A stretch of 64,000 nt of DNA, taken from Prevotellaceae bacterium. GTDB taxonomy: Bacteria > Bacteroidota > Bacteroidia > Bacteroidales > Bacteroidaceae. The stretch lies in contig JABZLB010000007.1 of assembly GCA_015256945.1 (NCBI GenBank), positions 1 through 64,000 on the forward strand. The letters run 5' to 3'. Shown here piece after piece: positions 7,665-15,782 of the stretch (within the stretch, counting starts at the first letter, position 1; each line of letters opens with the position of its first letter). The position numbers and the translations under genes were made by a program. A model generated the notes under the pieces. It did not search any database. It was given only the letters and a program-made list of their open reading frames with translations, and had not been told where the DNA came from.

Positions 7665-10040
7665 ATGAAACTCAATTTCATTATTCCCGCTGCGCTTGTA
7701 TGCGCAACAGGGGCACAGGCACAGGTGTTAACCGATACCCTGCAGGCCCATCAGTTACAGGATGTAGTGGTAAAAGCCGTGCGCGCAACAAAGGATGCGC
7801 CCTTCGCTGTAACCAACATCAGCAAACAACAACTGCGTAATTTTTCAAACACAGGGCGCGAACTGCCCCTGCTTTTCGCCAATACGCCGGGTGTATTGGC
7901 CTGGGGCGAGAACGGCTTAGGCACGGGGACGGCCTACATGCGCATCCGCGGTGCTGCAGGAAGTCGTATAAATGTTACGCTCGATGGCGTGTCGTTGAAC
8001 TCGCCTGAGGACCAAACGGTGTTCTGGGCCAATATGAATTCGTATGGCTCACTGCTGGGTTCGGTCCAGATTCAGCGCGGAATTGGCACGTCTACCCATG
8101 GCGACGGGGCCTTCGGCGGCAGCATATCGCTGGCCACTGCTGCACCTAATGAGCGGCCGTTTATTGAGTTGACGTCATCGTATGGCAGCTATAACACCTA
8201 CCATGCAGGGGCTAATTTCTCAACAGGCCTGCTGTGGAATCACCTTGTTTTCGACGGTGCCTATCACGAAACAGCCACTGACGGTTTCGTCCATGGCACG
8301 TCAGGGCGGTCGGGTTCTTACTATGGCGGGCTGACATGGTTCAACAACAAGCTTCAGATAAGGTATAAAAATATTGGGAATTTTGAAAAAACCGGACAGG
8401 CCTGGAACGGTGTTGTAGCAGGCAATAGCGACGCATCGCTCATGGATCAGGGCATAAGAAGCTATAAAGATATGTGGAATCACGGGCTGGGCAGGTTCAA
8501 TTCGCTTTACGAAGGCCTCGTGTTCGACAAGGCTTCAAAGAAGTTTCCGCAGGATGCCAACGGCAACTTCCAGACCTTCCGCTATCGCATGGACGACGGT
8601 TCGCTGTGGAATCGCACCACCGATAACTTCTATCAGAACCACAATATCGCCTCTGCGCTATGGCAACCATCGGCTCATTGGACGCACAATGCGGCCATTC
8701 ACTATACCTATGGCTACGGATATTACAAGGAATTCCGGCCTGATTACAAGTTCGCCAAGTTTGGAATGTATGCCACCGACGCCGCAGGCACTATGGTAAA
8801 ACTGTCTGATTTCGTACGTCGCAAAGGCCTGTCGCAGCACACTTATGGTATGTTGTATAATACAAACTATGTTAACGGTCAGTGGGACGTGATGGCAGGC
8901 CTTAACCTGCAGCATTTCAAGGGCAACCATTTTGGCTATATCGACTATATTTCAACGCGCACAGGCTACACCCATATCGACAAACCCTACGATGGAAACC
9001 GCTATTATGACTCGGACGCAAGCAAGCACGACTACTCGCTTTTTGCCAAAGCCGATTATCACATTACGGAGCAATGGGACGTCTTCGGCGATGTGCAGTA
9101 CAGGCTCGTACGCTATAAAACCAGCGGCATTAACGACCGGTTTACGAAGATTTCCAGTGCGCCCTACTTCAAAAATCAGGCATTAGACATCAACCGCACT
9201 TTCTCATTCCTGAACCCCAAGACCGGAATAAGCTTCCATCAAGGCGGTCATAAGGCCTACTTTTCAGTGGCATGTGCCAACCGTGAGCCTGAAAGAAACA
9301 ACTTTACAGACAATGGTTCCTATCCCGCACCGACAGCAGAGCGACTCTTCGACTATGAAATGGGCTACGCTTACACTGCACAAAACTGGCACGTAAGTCT
9401 GAATTTATATTACATGGACTACCATAACCAGTTTGTTCAAACGGGTGAAAAGAGCGACATTGGCGAGTATTTAACCACCAATATTCCCCTCAGCCACCGG
9501 CTTGGAGCCGAGATTAGTGCCGACTATTCGCTGCTGAGCTGGCTTACTATTGCAGGAAATGCCGCGCTTTCGCAGAATAAAATAGAAGACTTTACCGAAT
9601 ATGCTGAAGACTGGGGCGCAGCAAAGGGTTTCCGTACCATACATTACGACCACTCAACACTGGCCTTTTCGCCCTCCGTTATCGCCAACGGCTTCATCAC
9701 CGCACGATGGAAAGGCCTCACGGCTACATGGCATACCAACTTCGTTAGCCGCCAGTTCCTCGACAATACACAAAACGATGACCGCTCGCTGCCGTGCTTT
9801 TCGCAGAGCAATTTCAGCGCAAACTACGCGTTTACCAACATAAAATGCTGCGGTTTGAAGGCGTTGAGCCTCGGGCTTAACCTCAACAACGTCTTCAATC
9901 GCCACTATGCAGCTTCGGGCGGGGTGTACTCAGCGTACCGCCATGCCACCGATTTGGACACCGATCCACGCTATTATCAGATAGGATTTGTGCCGATGGC
10001 GGGCTTCAATATGATGGGAAACATCACGCTAACGTTCTAA
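7665..10040 (+). CDS. TonB-dependent receptor under TPP control, probable thiamine receptor
   Basis: A 791 aa outer-membrane receptor with signal peptide ending AQA (about residue 20), a plug domain (ELPLLFANTPGVLAWGENG, then YMRIRGAAGSRINVTLDGV) and a long beta barrel ending in the aromatic-rich strand GNITLTF. The substrate is inferred as thiamine or a derivative: it lies immediately downstream of a TPP riboswitch and immediately upstream of pnuT, an arrangement known in Bacteroides. The plug motif RGxxGSRxNVTLDGVxLN is shared with that receptor group. The stop codon lies inside the first copy of a 44-bp duplicated junction leading to pnuT. Confidence 0.88.
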   Translation: MKLNFIIPAALVCATGAQAQVLTDTLQAHQLQDVVVKAVRATKDAPFAVTNISKQQLRNFSNTGRELPLLFANTPGVLAWGENGLGTGTAYMRIRGAAGSRINVTLDGVSLNSPEDQTVFWANMNSYGSLLGSVQIQRGIGTSTHGDGAFGGSISLATAAPNERPFIELTSSYGSYNTYHAGANFSTGLLWNHLVFDGAYHETATDGFVHGTSGRSGSYYGGLTWFNNKLQIRYKNIGNFEKTGQAWNGVVAGNSDASLMDQGIRSYKDMWNHGLGRFNSLYEGLVFDKASKKFPQDANGNFQTFRYRMDDGSLWNRTTDNFYQNHNIASALWQPSAHWTHNAAIHYTYGYGYYKEFRPDYKFAKFGMYATDAAGTMVKLSDFVRRKGLSQHTYGMLYNTNYVNGQWDVMAGLNLQHFKGNHFGYIDYISTRTGYTHIDKPYDGNRYYDSDASKHDYSLFAKADYHITEQWDVFGDVQYRLVRYKTSGINDRFTKISSAPYFKNQALDINRTFSFLNPKTGISFHQGGHKAYFSVACANREPERNNFTDNGSYPAPTAERLFDYEMGYAYTAQNWHVSLNLYYMDYHNQFVQTGEKSDIGEYLTTNIPLSHRLGAEISADYSLLSWLTIAGNAALSQNKIEDFTEYAEDWGAAKGFRTIHYDHSTLAFSPSVIANGFITARWKGLTATWHTNFVSRQFLDNTQNDDRSLPCFSQSNFSANYAFTNIKCCGLKALSLGLNLNNVFNRHYAASGGVYSAYRHATDLDTDPRYYQIGFVPMAGFNMMGNITLTF

Positions 10041-10042
10041 AA

Positions 10043-10130
10043 TGGAAGAACGAACATCCTAATATTGAAGAACTAATATTCTAAAATGGAAGAATGAACA
10101 TTCTAATATTGTAGAACTCATATTCTAAAA
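10043..10130. repeat. 22/44-bp tandem repeat spanning the receptor-pnuT junction
   Basis: Four 22-bp units start at 10043, 10065, 10087 and 10109; alternate units match more closely, giving an exact 44-bp repeat. The duplicated segment contains the junction TTCTAAAATG, which occurs at 10035, 10079 and 10123. The receptor stop codon lies in the first copy and the pnuT ATG in the third. The first two copies create decoy starts with 6- and 3-codon reading frames. Confidence 0.9.
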
Positions 10131-10717
10131 TGACCGAATTTCTATTGGCCCATGGCCTCGACATTACAACCACAGCGCTCGGTCTGGCTTACATATTCCT
10201 GGAATATAAAGCCAGCATCTGGCTGTGGATTGTGGGCTTTTTTATGCAGGCTTTAGACATTATTCTGTACTATCAAAAGGGGCTTTATGCCGACTGTGCG
10301 ATGGAATTTTATTACATTGCCATGACCATCTACGGTCTTTGGGCGTGGAAATTCGGGCACAAAAGGCAGCCGGGGCCGCACAAGGAGCTTGCCATCACCC
10401 ACTTTGCAGGGCGTTATGTTCTGCCGTGGACGCTGACAACGCTCGCCGCCTGGGCCGCATTGTGGTACTGGTTAACGCGTATCGGCTCAACCGTTCCTGT
10501 GGCAGATGCCTTCACTACCGCGCTGAGCTTTGTGGGAATATGGGCTTTGGCCCGCAAATATCTGGAACAATGGCTCATCTGGATTGTCGTAGACGTGGTG
10601 ACCTGTGCACTGTATTTCTACAAGGATATTCCGTTCAAAGCCTCGCTTTACGCCCTTTACGTGGTTATTGCATGTCTGGGATACATGAAGTGGAGGGCGA
10701 AAATGCAGACAAATTAG
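10130..10717 (+). CDS. pnuT: PnuT thiamine transporter (PnuC-like family)
   Basis: A 195 aa inner-membrane protein with about seven hydrophobic helices and the family's tryptophan-rich segments (GLWAWKFG near residue 65, YLEQWLIWIVVDVV near residue 142). PnuC-type carriers move vitamins by facilitated diffusion, and intracellular phosphorylation traps the substrate. Assignment to thiamine rests on the upstream TPP riboswitch and receptor. The usual third gene, a thiamine pyrophosphokinase, is not next to it. The start codon is the last copy of a repeated stop-start junction, so translation may be affected by the upstream mini-frames. Confidence 0.9.
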   Translation: MTEFLLAHGLDITTTALGLAYIFLEYKASIWLWIVGFFMQALDIILYYQKGLYADCAMEFYYIAMTIYGLWAWKFGHKRQPGPHKELAITHFAGRYVLPWTLTTLAAWAALWYWLTRIGSTVPVADAFTTALSFVGIWALARKYLEQWLIWIVVDVVTCALYFYKDIPFKASLYALYVVIACLGYMKWRAKMQTN

Positions 10718-10729
10718 ACCATCATAGGC

Positions 10730-10760
10730 TTGGATGTTCCCGCAAATCTGCCTATATTTG
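10730..10760 (+). promoter_or_regulatory. Promoter of the YcxB-like gene
   Basis: TTG at 10730-10732, a 20-bp spacer and TATATTTG at 10753-10760. This suggests the following gene can be transcribed independently of the thiamine operon. Confidence 0.75.
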
Positions 10761-10788
10761 TGGGAATATTTTTCATTAATAACGTCCT

Positions 10789-11304
10789 ATGGAACCACTA
10801 TTTACCATTAAACACAAGGAGAACGAAGACGATTTCGTGCGCTTTAACCGCGCTGTTGCTACCCAATTCGGGCACAGAAGGCTGGCACTTATCGTCGTCA
10901 ACATTACGCTTTTGTTGGTTATTGGCGAAACCGTCTTTGCGCTTTTGTATACCCATTACAAGCCCGACATGATACCTTTCCTCTTTATTTTCCTCGGTAT
11001 TTACATGAATTATGTCTACACTTTCGGCATGGACCGCCGTGCACGCAAGGTGTTTCGGCAGACCAAGGCGGCGCAAGGCATTGTCAACGAGTACGAATTC
11101 TTTGACGATTGCTTCAATAACAGCAATACAAACGGGCAGTCAACGTTGACATACGACAAGCTTTTCAAGGTAATAGAAACACGTACACACTTCTATCTTA
11201 TGCTGTCAAAAGTGCAGGGTTACATCATAACGAAGGACGAAGCACCCGCTAATTTCACTGAATTTATGCAGAAAAAGATCGCCGAATACCATCTTAAGGC
11301 GTAA
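10789..11304 (+). CDS. Small membrane protein, YcxB-like
   Basis: A 171 aa protein with two hydrophobic helices (about residues 31-52 and 58-80) separated by a short polar loop, then a soluble C-terminal half (VFRQTKAAQGIVNEYEFFDD onward). This layout and the C-terminal pattern resemble YcxB-like proteins, whose function is unknown. It has its own promoter and lies 71 bp after pnuT, so a thiamine role should not be assumed. Confidence 0.7.
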   Translation: MEPLFTIKHKENEDDFVRFNRAVATQFGHRRLALIVVNITLLLVIGETVFALLYTHYKPDMIPFLFIFLGIYMNYVYTFGMDRRARKVFRQTKAAQGIVNEYEFFDDCFNNSNTNGQSTLTYDKLFKVIETRTHFYLMLSKVQGYIITKDEAPANFTEFMQKKIAEYHLKA

Positions 11305-11372
11305 GAAAACCAAAAGAAGTATTGCGCTGTTACATACAATTCCTGCCATTGATATATTGAATTGTCCGTGGT

Positions 11373-11526
11373 TTTACAGCATGCCGGCTGTAAAATTACA
11401 TTATATCACTTACGGATTTACAGCATACCGGCTGTAAATTTATATCACATTGTTTGTAAATTTACGGTATATTGTTTACTAATTTACAGCATACCGGCCG
11501 TAAATTTACATTGCACTGGCAGCCGG
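11373..11526. repeat. 22-bp tandem array, 7 units, several of them dyads
   Basis: Units start at 11373, 11395, 11417, 11439, 11461, 11483 and 11505, exactly 22 bp apart. Units 1, 3 and 6 begin TTTACAGCAT and end in GTAAA. Unit 3 carries perfect 8-bp inverted arms, TTTACAGC and GCTGTAAA; unit 1 carries 7-bp arms. The array fills most of the gap between the YcxB-like gene and the BtuB-like receptor, just upstream of the receptor promoter. Confidence 0.92.
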
Positions 11527-11576
11527 CTTACTGCTATAACACAGCGCGAAAAGGACATTTTTACGTAAAAAATACG

Positions 11577-11584
11577 TACCTTTG
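11577..11584 (+). promoter_or_regulatory. Probable -7 element of the BtuB-like gene
   Basis: TACCTTTG at 11577-11584 matches the -7 consensus; no TTG is seen at the expected upstream distance. It overlaps a potential TTG start codon, which argues for the ATG at 11594 as the real start and implies an extremely short leader. Confidence 0.55.
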
Positions 11585-11593
11585 CCGCGCTTT

Positions 11594-13657
11594 ATGAATC
11601 AAAAACTATTTAACAAACGCTCGAAACTCGTCTTCAAGCACTTCAACAGGAAAGGCTTTAGCTTGTTTGCTGCATTAGGCAAAGAGGTGTTAATTGGTGT
11701 TCTTAGCGTCGCAACCCTTCACAATGCCAAAGCAAATGGCATTGCGACAAAGCCGTTGCCCGTTGCCACTGACAGCCTTAAAATTGGAGAACAGCATCTC
11801 GACGAGGTCCTCATTACGGGCTCCCGAGCGCCGCTGACTGCCGTGCAGTCGGCCAAAATTGTTGAGATTGTAACGCACGATCAGATTGAACGTGCCGAAG
11901 CCCACACTCTCAACGACGTGTTAAAACTATCCACTGGCGTAGACGTCCGTCAACGAAGTGGATTTGGTGTGCAGACGGACATCTCCATTAATGGCGGTAC
12001 TTTCGACCAGATTACGCTGCTGTTGAACGGCGTTCCCCTTTCGAACCCACAGACAGGACACAATGCGGCCGACTTCCCCGTGTCGATAAGTGACATCGAT
12101 CATATCGAAATTCTCGAAGGATCGAGTGCCCGAATCTACGGCTCGTCGGCCTTCAGCGGTGCTGTTAACATCGTTACGCGCACGGCTGTACGCAACGGTG
12201 GCCGCGTGAATGTGGAGGGAGGCTCATTCGGTACCTTCGGCGGCGATGCAGCAGTAAGCTGGAATCCGTCGGCCTCGCTGCAACAACAGCTCTCGGGTGG
12301 TTACATGCAGAGCGACGGAGGAACGGCCAACAGCAACTTCCGTAAGCGCAGAGGATTCTACCAGGGCGGCTTTAACAGCACGTTTATACGATTAAACTGG
12401 CAGGCAGGCATTACGTCACAAGACTTCGGTGCCAACACATTCTACTCGGCACGGTTCCCCAATCAGTATGAGGCTACACGCAGGTACATTGCTTCGGCAA
12501 GCGCAGCAATCAGACCTTTTGCCCATTCGGATAACACCACGGCAGCGTCGTTCGAAATCAAACCCATGCTTTACGGTCATCGAAACTACGACCATTTTCA
12601 GCTCATAAAAGGCATGACGGGTGCACAAAAAGGCGAAAACTATCACCGTTTAGATATATACGGCGCCTCGGTTGACCTGAACTTAAGCTGGCTTCTCGGT
12701 AAAACGGCCATAGGTGCAGACGTAAGAAAAGAGCACATTATGTCGACTGCCTACGGGCAGTTGCTCGATTCGGCCAGATGGATAGCCATTAAAGGCACCG
12801 ACCGCATGTACAATAAGCGTGCCGACCGCACCAATACCAGTCTCTTCCTTGAGCATAACGTGGTGCTCAATAAGGTTACCATCTCGGCCGGTATCATGGC
12901 AAACCGAAACACAGCACTGGACAACGATTTCCGCTTTTACCCGGGCATTGACATCAGTTACCGCCCCAACAACCACTGGCGACTGTATGCAGGCTGGAAC
13001 AAAGCACTGCGAGTGCCTACCTTTACCGACCTTTTTACAGCCAATTCAGCCCAGCAAGGCAACCTCAATCTGAAGCCCGAGCGCAACTCAACATTTAAGA
13101 TTGGCAGCCGCTTTACGACAACGGGCATCGAGGCTATGGCCACTATGTTTTACAGCAGAGGGCGTAATATGATTGACTGGGTATACGAAACCTCCGCATC
13201 AACACGCTATCATGCCCTGAACATTGGCAAGCTGAACAATATGGGTTTCAGCACCGAGGCCCGGCTAAACCTGTCGCAACTGCTCTTTAGCCAGGCAGAA
13301 ACGAAGGGAGAACCCGTGCTGATGAAGGTGGGATATGCCTATATTCATCAGAAGCATACAACCAACCAGCCCATCCATCGCTCGCTTTATGCGCTGGAAT
13401 ATCTGCGCCATAAGGTTGTGGTTGAGCTGTCACACCCCATCGTCAGCCACCTTTCGGCTTCGTGGGCACTACGCTGGCAGCAGCGTATGAACGGCTACAA
13501 GCCCTACGCTAAGGTCGACGGCAAGCTGACATGGCGTGAGCAACGCTGGCAAATTTACCTGAAAGCCGACAACCTTACCTGCCACCGCTACTACGATTTA
13601 GGCAGCGTTCTGCAGCCCGGACTGTGGGTAATGGCCGGAGCAGGCATTACATTATAA
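11594..13657 (+). CDS. btuB: TonB-dependent receptor, BtuB-like (probable cobalamin receptor)
   Basis: A 687 aa outer-membrane receptor from the ATG at 11594. The N-terminus is long and basic (KHFNRKGFSLFAALGKEVLI near residue 16 onward) before a hydrophobic segment ending NAKA, a form I associate with Bacteroidota BtuB-type receptors. The plug has DEVLITGSRAPLT, LKLSTGVDVRQRSGFGVQTD and ISINGGTFDQITLLLNGVPL; a barrel follows. Cobalamin is inferred, supported by the B12-dependent ribonucleotide reductase nearby. No cobalamin riboswitch was recognised upstream; a 22-bp array occupies that space instead. A terminator follows the gene. Confidence 0.75.
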   Translation: MNQKLFNKRSKLVFKHFNRKGFSLFAALGKEVLIGVLSVATLHNAKANGIATKPLPVATDSLKIGEQHLDEVLITGSRAPLTAVQSAKIVEIVTHDQIERAEAHTLNDVLKLSTGVDVRQRSGFGVQTDISINGGTFDQITLLLNGVPLSNPQTGHNAADFPVSISDIDHIEILEGSSARIYGSSAFSGAVNIVTRTAVRNGGRVNVEGGSFGTFGGDAAVSWNPSASLQQQLSGGYMQSDGGTANSNFRKRRGFYQGGFNSTFIRLNWQAGITSQDFGANTFYSARFPNQYEATRRYIASASAAIRPFAHSDNTTAASFEIKPMLYGHRNYDHFQLIKGMTGAQKGENYHRLDIYGASVDLNLSWLLGKTAIGADVRKEHIMSTAYGQLLDSARWIAIKGTDRMYNKRADRTNTSLFLEHNVVLNKVTISAGIMANRNTALDNDFRFYPGIDISYRPNNHWRLYAGWNKALRVPTFTDLFTANSAQQGNLNLKPERNSTFKIGSRFTTTGIEAMATMFYSRGRNMIDWVYETSASTRYHALNIGKLNNMGFSTEARLNLSQLLFSQAETKGEPVLMKVGYAYIHQKHTTNQPIHRSLYALEYLRHKVVVELSHPIVSHLSASWALRWQQRMNGYKPYAKVDGKLTWREQRWQIYLKADNLTCHRYYDLGSVLQPGLWVMAGAGITL

Positions 13658-13687
13658 CACAATTAATAACCATTTAAAAATAAGTTC

Positions 13688-13726
13688 AGAGCCATCATGC
13701 CGGCAGGCAGCGATGGCTCTTTTTTG
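13688..13726 (+). terminator. Terminator of the BtuB-like gene
   Basis: Arms AGAGCCATC (13688-13696) and GATGGCTCT (13712-13720) form a 9-bp stem followed by a run of T. Confidence 0.88.
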
Positions 13727-13806
13727 TTATAAGGGCATAACGTATGTGCGATTACTACGATATTCCGACCGGCATACAGCCTTTTGCCCGGCCCTGTACA
13801 CTATTA

Positions 13807-13906
13807 AGTTCGTTGTTCGGCGGCCGTCAGCAGCGCATACGGCGACCGTCGAACAAGGTGTATGACGGCCGTCAGCAGCATTGCTGACGGCCGCCATACA
13901 ATAACC
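13807..13906. repeat. GC-rich four-box inverted-repeat element, copy R3
   Basis: Boxes start at 13821 (CGGCCGTC), 13843 (CGACCGTC), 13866 (CGGCCGTC) and 13888 (CGGCCGCC), spaced 22, 23 and 22 bp. Boxes 3 and 4 with the spacer AGCAGCATTGCTGA form a strong stem-loop. It lies between two convergent genes. Confidence 0.88.
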
Positions 13907-13993
13907 TCATAAGTGTAAAAGCATACACAAATAGCAGGCATCGTAGTCACACGACGCCCTAATGACAGAAGAAAAAAGGGATAAACAACAAGC

Positions 13994-15406
13994 CTACTGT
14001 TCCTTAAGCTTAAACGAAGTTTCAATACTTACAATATCAGCCTTAAATGCCTTGTCAACCTGCAGCCGCTTTTCAACCTGTGCACAGCTGTGAATAACCG
14101 TGCTATGGTCGCGGTTTCCTACAAGTCGTCCGATACGGCTGGCCGGCATTTTAGTATATTTCTGTGCCAGATACATCGATACCTGCCGCGCAACCACATA
14201 GTCGCGCTTACGGCTCTTGCTGTTGATTTGTGCCGTAGTAACGTTGTAATGCACGCATACTTTCTCCAGAATATCGTCGACCGTTAAGGGCTTATCGTCC
14301 ATCTTAACGGCACGTTTTACCACACGTTCGGCCAGACGCATGTCAATATTGCAATTGTAAACAATAGAGTATGCCATTAAAGAGCTTACCACTCCCTCCA
14401 AATCGCGCACACTTCCACTGGCTGTTGATGCAATGAAATCGATAACATCGGCTGGAATTTTCAGTCCGTCACGATGAATCTTATTGACAAGAATATCGGC
14501 ACATAACTGCTTATTGGGCTTCTCAAGCTCGGCTATCAGTCCGCACGAAAAGCGCGTAAGCAAACGGTCGTGCATGCCTTTGAGGTCGACAGGAGGGCGG
14601 TCTGACGCCAGAATAATACGCTTGCCGTTGCGGAACAAGTGGTTAAATATGTGGAAAAACGTGTCTTGTGTTTTTGCGGCTGTTACCCATTCCTGGATGT
14701 CGTCCACAATAAGCATGTCGATAGTCTGGTAGAAAGCAATGAAATCGTTGATGGTACCGTGCAGGTATGCGTTCGTATACTGCACCTGGAACAAACGTGC
14801 ACTGATATACAGCACGCGCTTTTGCGGATACAGCTGTTTGCAATGGAGGCCTATTGCATTGAGTAAATGAGTCTTCCCACAACCCGAAGGGCCATAGATA
14901 AACATCGGGTTAAACTGCATGGTATTGGGGTGTTCGGCAATGGAAAGCCCTACCGAACGCGACAATTTGTTGCTTTCGCCCTCAATATAATTGGAGAATG
15001 TGCGATGCGGATCGAGCTGCGAGTCGAGCTCTTGAAGTTGTTTGTCGTTGCCTTTCTTCGATGTTTGCGCACCTTTACCAGCATCAACAGGCTTTGAAAC
15101 GGTATCAGCAGTATCGGTCTCTATGTCCTGTGAGAGATTGTGTTCCTTATCAGTAACAATACGATAAGAGAGTTTTATACCAGCCCCAAAGCAATGATGA
15201 AGCACCTTTCCCATCAGTTCAACAAAGTTCTCCTCCAGATATTCGTACACAAATGCGCTGGGCACCTGCACGAGTATCACCTTTGAGACATCGTCGAAAT
15301 GCTCAAAGACAATGGGCTTGAACCAAGTTTTATATATCTGCTCTGTGACATTCTCGCGTATTTGCGCAAGTGCTTTGTCCCAACGAGCATCAGGACCTGC
15401 TTTCAT
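13994..15406 (-). CDS. dnaA: Chromosomal replication initiator DnaA
   Basis: DnaA binds origin boxes and, as an ATP-bound filament, opens the origin. All domains are visible in 470 aa: N-terminal DnaB/DiaA-interaction domain (1-85), a polar linker, the AAA+ domain with Walker A GPSGCGKT (172-179) and Walker B VDDIQ (234-238), and the C-terminal DNA-binding domain with signature RDHSTVIH (432-439; commonly RDHTTVLH). The start follows a well-formed promoter. No clear TTATCCACA-type cluster was seen in either flank, so an origin beside this gene is not supported by eye. Confidence 0.97.
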   Translation of the reverse strand: MKAGPDARWDKALAQIRENVTEQIYKTWFKPIVFEHFDDVSKVILVQVPSAFVYEYLEENFVELMGKVLHHCFGAGIKLSYRIVTDKEHNLSQDIETDTADTVSKPVDAGKGAQTSKKGNDKQLQELDSQLDPHRTFSNYIEGESNKLSRSVGLSIAEHPNTMQFNPMFIYGPSGCGKTHLLNAIGLHCKQLYPQKRVLYISARLFQVQYTNAYLHGTINDFIAFYQTIDMLIVDDIQEWVTAAKTQDTFFHIFNHLFRNGKRIILASDRPPVDLKGMHDRLLTRFSCGLIAELEKPNKQLCADILVNKIHRDGLKIPADVIDFIASTASGSVRDLEGVVSSLMAYSIVYNCNIDMRLAERVVKRAVKMDDKPLTVDDILEKVCVHYNVTTAQINSKSRKRDYVVARQVSMYLAQKYTKMPASRIGRLVGNRDHSTVIHSCAQVEKRLQVDKAFKADIVSIETSFKLKEQ

Positions 15407-15464
15407 TAACTACGTATGGAGATTGTTGCTTCGATTTGCACCTAAATTCTCATAGGCGTGATTG

Positions 15465-15495
15465 CAAAGCTACAAAAGTTTTGTTGTATCTACAA
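15465..15495 (-). promoter_or_regulatory. dnaA promoter
   Basis: On the minus strand TTTG (ending at 15493), a 20-bp spacer and TAGCTTTG (15472 down to 15465) match the Bacteroidota consensus closely. The dnaA ATG is about 60 bp downstream. Confidence 0.82.
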
Positions 15496-15710
15496 ATGCG
15501 CGTACTTGTATTTTTCTTTACACATATACGTAACTCGTTATCATCCTTTCAATTAGACCTCTTGGCCGTTAAGTGTTAAAGAAATAAAACTTTATATAGT
15601 TTTCATACACCATTACGCCGTAATGACGACATAAATTTGATTGTGTCACACTTGTGCAGATGCAAAACAAGCTTTATACAATGGTAGGGAAAGGATAGGA
15701 AAAAGTATGA

Positions 15711-15742
15711 AAAAAAACGACTGGCACACCACGTGCCAGCCG
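15711..15742 (-). terminator. Terminator of the amidase-MlaD transcript
   Basis: Read on the minus strand, CGGCTGGCACG pairs with GTGCCAGTCG and is followed by a run of seven T (15711-15717 in plus coordinates). Confidence 0.82.
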
Positions 15743-15782
15743 TTATTGTCAGCGACATATCAAAGCTGGAGGCCGAGACTTT

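Larger units (their letters stand above)
13658..13993. other. 336-bp convergent gap between btuB-like gene and dnaA
   Basis: The gap contains the receptor terminator and GC-rich element R3. The rest (about 13727-13806) is unique sequence in which nothing further was recognised. Confidence 0.7.
15407..15782. other. 376-bp gap between dnaA and the MlaD-like gene
   Basis: The gap contains the dnaA promoter at its left end and the terminator of the MlaD-like gene at its right end. The AT-rich middle (15500-15700) was searched by eye for DnaA boxes and tRNA; none was convincing. Confidence 0.65.

Noticed and set aside
10225..10779. 184-codon frame in another frame of pnuT
   Set aside because: It overlaps pnuT, which has clear family features and riboswitch context, and crosses the next promoter.
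11305..11593. Cobalamin riboswitch ahead of the BtuB-like gene
   Set aside because: The conserved B12-box core was not found; a 22-bp array fills the space.
15407..15782. Replication origin beside dnaA
   Set aside because: No repeated DnaA boxes or AT-rich 13-mers could be recognised by eye.
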